Of a DNA stretch of 64,000 bases, positions 59,326-64,000 are shown piece by piece (the first letter of the stretch is position 1; every line of letters starts with the position of its first letter). The notes under the pieces are model-generated. The model saw nothing but the letters and a program-made list of their open reading frames with translations, did no database searches and was not told where the DNA came from. Position numbers and translations under genes: made by a program. This DNA is from Deltaproteobacteria bacterium (GTDB lineage Bacteria > Myxococcota_A > UBA9160 > UBA6930), in contig JAJDAQ010000118.1 in assembly GCA_029261815.1 (NCBI GenBank), forward strand, positions 1 through 64,000, in the 5' to 3' direction.

Positions 59326-61020
59326 TTGTCGATCCGCTCGCTGCTTCCGTTCCTCCAAGGCCTGCGCCCGTTCGGTCGCGCCGAATGGCTGCTGTTTTTC
59401 GGCGCGCTGGCGCTTCACGGCCTCGGGATCGCGTGGGGCCTGCCCCCGGGCACAGGACCCGACTTCACCCACGGCTGGGCGCCGGACGAAATCGCGCCGC
59501 TGGGTCCCCTGACCGAGATCTTCCAGTTGGTCTTTGGCGCAAACGAAGACCGCTTTGTCGCGTACCCGCTTGCCCAGTACCTCATCAACGGCGCGCTCTA
59601 CGCGCCCTACATGGCGTGGCTGTTGCTGACGGGCCAGTGGGCGCAACCGACGGGGGCCTACCCGTTCGGCTTCGCGGACCCGGCGGCCGCGCTCGGCGGG
59701 CTCACCCTCATCGCACGGTCCGCTTCGCTCCTGATGAGCGCCGGCATCGTGGTCGCCACTTCTCGTTTGGCACGAGCCCTGTTCCCGCAGCACGAGGGCA
59801 TCGGCGGCATCGCGGGCCTGTTCGCGCTGGCGATCCACCCGCTCGCCTACTTTGGCAGTACCGCGACGCTCGACGTTCCGACGTTGTTCTGGTGCGCCCT
59901 CGGGCTGGTGCTGGTGGCGCGAATGCTTCGCGAGGCCCCGTCGATCGAGCAGATCGTGGCGCTCGGCATCGTGGCCGCCTTCGCCGCGGGCACGAAAGAC
60001 CAAAGTGTCGCCGTCTTCGTCGGAATCGGCGTCACGCTGCTGGCCGCACTCTGGCGCTGCAACGACCGCGCCTTCGCCACGCGTGCCATCCTCGTCCTGG
60101 CGGGCACCGGACTCGGCGCCTACGCCGTAACGAGTGGTTTCGTGCTGAGCCCGAGTCGATGGTTTGCCCACTTCGACTTTCTTTTCGGCGGCAACGTGTC
60201 CTACCCGGCAATCGCGGGCAACGGCGCGTTGGCAGCTGCCACATTGGACACCTGGGTGGCCTCGCTCTCGTGGCCCCTGCTGCTGGTCGGTGTCGCCGGG
60301 ATCGTGGCCTGTTCCGTGCGGGACAGGCACGCGCTCTGGATCCTGGCGCCGGCCGTGATGCTCTTCGCCATGATCGTCATCCCCACACGCTATGTCACCA
60401 CGCGTTTCCTGCTCCCGACCGACCTGCTCATCGTCACGTTTGGCGCGGCCGCGGTCGTGATGAGCACGCGTCGCCTCCCGGCCGCTGCAACGTGGATCCT
60501 CGCCGCACTACTCGCGGCCTGGCCGCTCGCATGGGCTGTTGAACTCGGGTGGCAGCAGCAGAATGACGCGCGCATGGCCGTCGCTCCGTGGTTCGAGGCC
60601 GAGACCTCGGGGCCGCAGCGCGTCGCGTATTTCGGGCCGGAGACCAAGCTCCCGGCCCTACCCGAGCGCCTCTCGCTCGTTCGGCCGGTCTCGTTCCAGG
60701 GCACCAACCACCTCGTGGACTACGAAGCCGCGGAGATCGCCGAAATGGCGGCAGCCATTCGCGCCACGAACCCGGACCTCATCCTGGTGATCCCGGACCA
60801 CTCGTCCTCACCGCGGTATCCATGGGGAACGACGCTTCCGCCGGCGCTCTTCGCGCAGCTCGAAGATGGCTCCCTCGGCTATCAGCAGGCTGTCCAATTC
60901 CTGCCCCCGAGCTGGCTCCCGACCGGTCGCCCCGCGCTCGACTACCGCGTGGTCAATCCCGAAGTCAGGGTCTTCGAACGCATCGGAGCAGACGATGCGG
61001 CGCCCGTCACGGACGAGTGA
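59326..61020 (+). CDS. GT-C/ArnT-like membrane glycosyltransferase
   Basis: About 564 residues from the TTG at 59326, directly before the hydrophobic region; ATG 59215 is an alternative that adds an arginine-rich tail. Around eleven membrane segments. The first large loop has THGWAPDEIAPLG, the Asp-Glu motif typical of GT-C enzymes. The C-terminal 120 residues are soluble (PQRVAYFGPETKLPALPERLSLV, NPDLILVIPDHSS). It likely transfers a sugar from a lipid-phosphate carrier. It heads a plus-strand polysaccharide set with a flavoprotein, GT2 and wecB. Confidence 0.82.
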   Translation: MSIRSLLPFLQGLRPFGRAEWLLFFGALALHGLGIAWGLPPGTGPDFTHGWAPDEIAPLGPLTEIFQLVFGANEDRFVAYPLAQYLINGALYAPYMAWLLLTGQWAQPTGAYPFGFADPAAALGGLTLIARSASLLMSAGIVVATSRLARALFPQHEGIGGIAGLFALAIHPLAYFGSTATLDVPTLFWCALGLVLVARMLREAPSIEQIVALGIVAAFAAGTKDQSVAVFVGIGVTLLAALWRCNDRAFATRAILVLAGTGLGAYAVTSGFVLSPSRWFAHFDFLFGGNVSYPAIAGNGALAAATLDTWVASLSWPLLLVGVAGIVACSVRDRHALWILAPAVMLFAMIVIPTRYVTTRFLLPTDLLIVTFGAAAVVMSTRRLPAAATWILAALLAAWPLAWAVELGWQQQNDARMAVAPWFEAETSGPQRVAYFGPETKLPALPERLSLVRPVSFQGTNHLVDYEAAEIAEMAAAIRATNPDLILVIPDHSSSPRYPWGTTLPPALFAQLEDGSLGYQQAVQFLPPSWLPTGRPALDYRVVNPEVRVFERIGADDAAPVTDE

Positions 61021-61278
61021 CCCCGCCCCAAGTATCTGGGCGCGTGCATTTGACTAGGCCATCTGAGGGCCGAGGTTCGCCTTGGAGTCAGGCGACGATT
61101 GTCGACGGCAAATCGACACGTCACGTGATCGGTTCGCCCTCAAGCAATCCAGCGGAAGGCCCCCGGCAACTAGCATGAAATCTCGCCCCCATCAGGAATC
61201 GCCAGGTCACGCGTCGCCGTGTCATCGCCACTCATCCAGGGCGCCGAACAACCACCCGGCGCCTTCCTGGGGACGAGG
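61021..61278. other. Intergenic region upstream of the flavoprotein-GT2-wecB unit
   Basis: About 258 bases with no protein gene or RNA that I can support. It should hold the promoter for the three overlapping downstream genes. TTGACT at about 61051 resembles a -35 box, but no convincing -10 sits at the right distance, so no promoter is called. Confidence 0.35.
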
Positions 61279-62580
61279 ATGATGATGGACTTTGGCGTAC
61301 TCGGCGGCGGGATCAGCGGGCTCGCGACAGCGCGACGCCTACTGGACCGCGGACACAAGGTGACGATCCACGAGGCCGGCGACCAGGTTGGCGGCCTCGC
61401 GGGCAGCTTCTCGGCCGGCGACTTCGAGATCGAGAAGTTCTACCACTGTCTACTGCCGGCGGACGGTGCGCTCCTCACGCATATCGACGAACTCGGCATG
61501 ACGGGTGATCTCGCCTGGCGCGAAACCAAGATGGGCTTCCGTGTCGGCGACAGGACCTGGCCGCTCAACACCCCGGTGGACCTGCTTCGCTTCGGCCCGC
61601 TGCGCTGGATCGATCGGATCCGACTCGGGTTGCTTGCCGTGCGCGCGCGCATCGCGGGCACCGCGCCTGAGCTTGACGATGTGACGGCGGCCGACTTCGT
61701 GCGCGGCATCGTCGGGGAACAAGCTTTCGAGCTGATCTGGAAGCCGCTACTCGCGGCCAAGATCGGCGACCACTACCCCGCGCTTCCCGCACTCTGGCTG
61801 ACCAGCCGGCTGCATCGCGAGAAGAATGTCTCGAAGGAAGAGAAGGGGTGCCTCCGTTCCGGCTATCGCGGACTGATCAACGCATTCGAGCACGACCTCG
61901 TGACCCGCGGCGCCAGGGTCCTCACCAAGAGCGCGGTCGGGCAGCTCGTGAACACGGAAGACGGCATGCAGGTCGTCGGGACGGATGGGAGCACGTATGA
62001 CTACGACGCTGTCGTTTCGACACTCCCGCTGACGTCGTTCCAGCGGGTCGCACCAGAGGGTCCCGTGAGGGACGCGGTCTCCGACCTCGGGCTCGACTAT
62101 CAAGGCGTTGTCAGCGGCGTGTTCGTAACGGACCGAGAACTCACGACCGACTACTGGGCGCCGTGGGTTGATTGCGGAACCACGTCGCAGGGACTGATCG
62201 CCATGTCGAACGTGGTTCCCCGTGAACTCACGGGCGGACTGCACGTCCACTACCTCGTAAACTACGCCCACCGTGATTCGGAGCTCTACGGCCTCGACGA
62301 CGAAGCGATGCTCGATCGCTACCAGGCGGATCTGCTCCGCGTCCACCCGGAAGCCGAAGGCGCCATCCAAAGTCGCCACGTGTTTCGTGCACCGTTCGTC
62401 GAGCCCATGTGGACCACGGGCTACGCCAGCCGAAAGCCCGCTTTTTCGCTCGACCCACGGCGCCTCTACATGGGATGCACGGCCCAGCTCTACCCTCGCG
62501 TGAACAGCTGGAACGCGTGTTGCGAAATGGTCGAAGACCTGGTCATCGCCATCGACGCCGACCTGGAGGGCCCCGCATGA
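61279..62580 (+). CDS. NAD(P)/FAD-dependent amine oxidase/protoporphyrinogen oxidase-like flavoprotein
   Basis: 433 residues from the first of three consecutive ATG codons (61279, 61282, 61285); GAGG just upstream favours the third. The FAD motif DFGVLGGGISGLATARRLLDRGHKVTIHEAG is N-terminal, with GGLAGSFSAGDFEIEKFYHC beyond it and RLYMGCTAQLYPRVNSWNACC near the end. This group (hydroxysqualene desaturase/UDP-galactopyranose mutase-like) is often found in polysaccharide clusters. It probably oxidises or isomerises a sugar or lipid intermediate. Overlaps the GT2 start by ATGA. Confidence 0.87.
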   Translation: MMMDFGVLGGGISGLATARRLLDRGHKVTIHEAGDQVGGLAGSFSAGDFEIEKFYHCLLPADGALLTHIDELGMTGDLAWRETKMGFRVGDRTWPLNTPVDLLRFGPLRWIDRIRLGLLAVRARIAGTAPELDDVTAADFVRGIVGEQAFELIWKPLLAAKIGDHYPALPALWLTSRLHREKNVSKEEKGCLRSGYRGLINAFEHDLVTRGARVLTKSAVGQLVNTEDGMQVVGTDGSTYDYDAVVSTLPLTSFQRVAPEGPVRDAVSDLGLDYQGVVSGVFVTDRELTTDYWAPWVDCGTTSQGLIAMSNVVPRELTGGLHVHYLVNYAHRDSELYGLDDEAMLDRYQADLLRVHPEAEGAIQSRHVFRAPFVEPMWTTGYASRKPAFSLDPRRLYMGCTAQLYPRVNSWNACCEMVEDLVIAIDADLEGPA

Positions 62581-63353
62581 TCCACGTGATGCTCTGTGCC
62601 TACAACGAAGAGCCCGACATCCATCGGCTGCTGGTGGACATCGGAAACGTGCTCGTTGCCGGCGAGGCTCCGTGGGATGTGCTGCTCGTCGACGACGGCA
62701 GTCAGGACGCGACGGTGGCGGAGGCGCGACGCGCCGCCGCCGGGTTCAACGGTGCGATGAACCTCGACGTCTTGTCGAAGCCAAACGGTGGTCTCGGCTC
62801 AGCACTCTCGGCGGGCTTTCAGCGACTGCTGGCTTCCGTCCCCGATGACGACATCATCGTGACGCTCGACGCCGACAATACCCACCCGCCGCGGCTGATC
62901 CCTGAGCTGGTCGCAGCGCTGGAGGACGACGTGGACGTCACGATCGCGTCCCGTTTCCAGCCCGGCGCCATCGTCCACGGTGTTCCCCGACATCGCGTTT
63001 TCATCTCCGAGATCGCGCGTTTCCTCCTGCGCGCACTGCTTCCAACGTCGGGAGTGCGCGACTACACCTGCTGCTTTCGCGCCTACCGCGCACGGATCCT
63101 GCGGAGCGGCTTCGACGCGCATGGTGAGAACTTCATCGTGGCCAATGGCTTCGAAGCCGTCGCAGACATCCTGCTGCGGCTCCGCCCGCTCGGACTTCGC
63201 GCGAAGGAAATCCCGCTCGACCTCGACTACTCGGGGCGTGTCGGCAACAGCAAGATGCGCTGGGTCCCGGCTGGACTCGGACTTCTGCGCCTGGCCCTTC
63301 GTCGGCGCTTCGAAGGCCCCCCCCGCATCGTTCGAGCGGGGTCGGTCGCATGA
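62577..63353 (+). CDS. GT2 family glycosyltransferase (DPM1-like, soluble)
   Basis: 258 residues. The GT2 core is complete: HVMLCAYNEEPDIHRLL, WDVLLVDDGSQDATVAEARR, LSKPNGGLGSALSAGFQRLL, and the metal motif TLDADNTHPPRLI. GVRDYTCCFRAYRARIL and GFEAVADILLRL follow as in dolichol-phosphate mannose synthase relatives. There is no membrane tail. It likely loads a sugar onto polyprenyl phosphate, possibly for the GT-C enzyme 1.5 kb upstream. Overlaps both neighbours by four bases. Confidence 0.92.
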   Translation: MIHVMLCAYNEEPDIHRLLVDIGNVLVAGEAPWDVLLVDDGSQDATVAEARRAAAGFNGAMNLDVLSKPNGGLGSALSAGFQRLLASVPDDDIIVTLDADNTHPPRLIPELVAALEDDVDVTIASRFQPGAIVHGVPRHRVFISEIARFLLRALLPTSGVRDYTCCFRAYRARILRSGFDAHGENFIVANGFEAVADILLRLRPLGLRAKEIPLDLDYSGRVGNSKMRWVPAGLGLLRLALRRRFEGPPRIVRAGSVA

Positions 63354-64000
63354 TCACGATCATGGTCGGCACACGTCCCGAGATCGTAAAGATGGCGCCC
63401 GTCATCCGCGCCTGTGAAGCGCGCGGGGTGGCGTTCGAGTTGGTGCATTCGGGCCAGCACTACGACTACGAATTGGACGGTCTCTTCTTCGACCAGTTGG
63501 CGCTGAAGCGCCCCGACGTCCGGCTTGCGGTCGGATCCGGCAGCCGAGCGGAACAGGTCGGCCGCACACGCGAAGGGGTCGCCGCGCACATCCGAAAGAG
63601 TCACAGCGAGATGGTGCTCGTGCAGGGCGACACCAACACCGTGATCGGCGCCGCCCTCGCCGCCCACGATGTCGGGATCCCCATCGGGCACGTCGAAGCC
63701 GGGCTCCGCTGCGGCGATCTTTCGATGGTCGAAGAAATGAACCGCCGCGAATGCGACGCCATCGCCGACCTGTTGTTCGCCCCCACGGAAGAAGCCCTGG
63801 AGCATCTTCGGGACGAGGATGCGCCCGGCAATGCGTTCCTGACCGGAAACACCGTCGTGGACGAGTTGAAGCGGCAGCTCGCGCATGCGGATGACGCCGT
63901 GCTGCGTGCCCACGGCCTCGCGCCGGGAGGCTACCTGCTTGCAACGGTTCACCGCGCAGAAGGTGTCCGGGATGCCGCGACGCTGCGTGCCTTGTTCACT
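63350..64000 (+). CDS. wecB: UDP-N-acetylglucosamine 2-epimerase, 3-prime end outside the window
   Basis: 217 codons from the ATG at 63350 (overlapping the GT2 stop) to the window edge; the track omits it because no stop is reached. WecB-type motifs: MITIMVGTRPEIVKMAPVI, ELVHSGQHYDYEL, VLVQGDTNTVIGAALAAHDVGIPIGHVEAGLR and EEMNRRECDAIADLLFAPT, then LTGNTVVDEL. It converts UDP-GlcNAc to UDP-ManNAc for surface polysaccharide. The missing C-terminal half should carry the rest of the UDP site. Confidence 0.94.
   Translation, partial: MITIMVGTRPEIVKMAPVIRACEARGVAFELVHSGQHYDYELDGLFFDQLALKRPDVRLAVGSGSRAEQVGRTREGVAAHIRKSHSEMVLVQGDTNTVIGAALAAHDVGIPIGHVEAGLRCGDLSMVEEMNRRECDAIADLLFAPTEEALEHLRDEDAPGNAFLTGNTVVDELKRQLAHADDAVLRAHGLAPGGYLLATVHRAEGVRDAATLRALFT

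Noticed and set aside
1-64000. CRISPR arrays, transposons, phage genes or rRNA
   Set aside because: No regularly spaced repeats, transposase or integrase motifs, terminal inverted repeats or rRNA-like stretches were seen on reading.

Overview
The window is a dense, GC-rich (by eye roughly two thirds G+C) bacterial chromosome segment with about 61 protein genes on both strands, many joined by 1-4 base stop/start overlaps. No rRNA, tRNA, CRISPR array, insertion sequence or phage gene was seen, and no gene-free stretch exceeds 300 bases. The longest gaps are about 272 bases at 59054-59325, 258 at 61021-61278, 212 at 15161-15372 and 179 at 52891-53069. The gene content (TetR-controlled acyl-CoA genes, PilZ and FHA-GGDEF proteins, PQQ synthesis, outer-membrane porin and TonB receptor, eukaryotic-type isoleucyl-tRNA synthetase, a selenoprotein) suggests a Gram-negative, probably uncultured deltaproteobacterial-type lineage (Myxococcota, Binatota or relatives). 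That placement is inference.

Layout. 0-7.6 kb: a crotonase-family gene and a DMT transporter on the minus strand, then a plus-strand overlapping run (aldo/keto reductase, enoyl-CoA hydratase, methyltransferase, SDR, secreted HExxH protein) and an HTTM membrane protein. 7.6-15.2 kb: a minus-strand acyl-CoA block (CoA ligase, small protein, crotonase, double CoA-transferase, amidohydrolase, two TetR regulators). 15.4-20.3 kb: porin, FMN-binding protein, membrane protein and ApbE flavin transferase in tight order, followed by NUDIX and RsmC-like genes. 20.3-24.2 kb: Ycf46-like AAA+ ATPase, NFACT/RqcH-like protein and MutM. 24.4-30.4 kb: ileS (type 2) overlapping pqqB, a pqqC-pqqD fusion and pqqE. 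30.4-37 kb: MORN-type protein, site-2-protease-like M50 protein, a divergent citrate synthase pair (one fused to a DNA-binding domain) separated by a 14-bp direct repeat, TSUP, DUF456, NrtS, NTF2-like lipoprotein and SDR. 37-42.2 kb: c-di-GMP-related genes (FHA-GGDEF, two PilZ proteins), AlgH, CPBP protease, FabA. 42.2-44.9 kb: NYN-LOTUS protein, quinone-reductase-like enzyme, YugP-like metallopeptidase. 44.9-52 kb: envelope/glycan genes, including a glycosyltransferase fused to an ATP-grasp ligase. 52-56.7 kb: methyltransferase, a membrane-anchored redoxin with an in-frame UGA, SDR, TauD dioxygenase, serine hydrolase. 56.8-64 kb: TonB receptor and a polysaccharide cluster ending in a truncated wecB.

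The standout observation is at 53070-53819. The ORF track breaks this gene in two, but the reading frame continues through TGA at 53454-53456, exactly where thioredoxin-fold redoxins carry their first active-site cysteine (RGHW-U-PYC). A GC-rich hairpin with G in the second loop position starts its loop 16 nt after the UGA, matching bacterial SECIS geometry. I annotate it as one selenoprotein. Other notable items are the GT2-ATP-grasp fusion operon, the porin/flavin operon, the ileS-pqq coupling without a visible pqqA, and the operator-like repeats between the citrate synthase genes.
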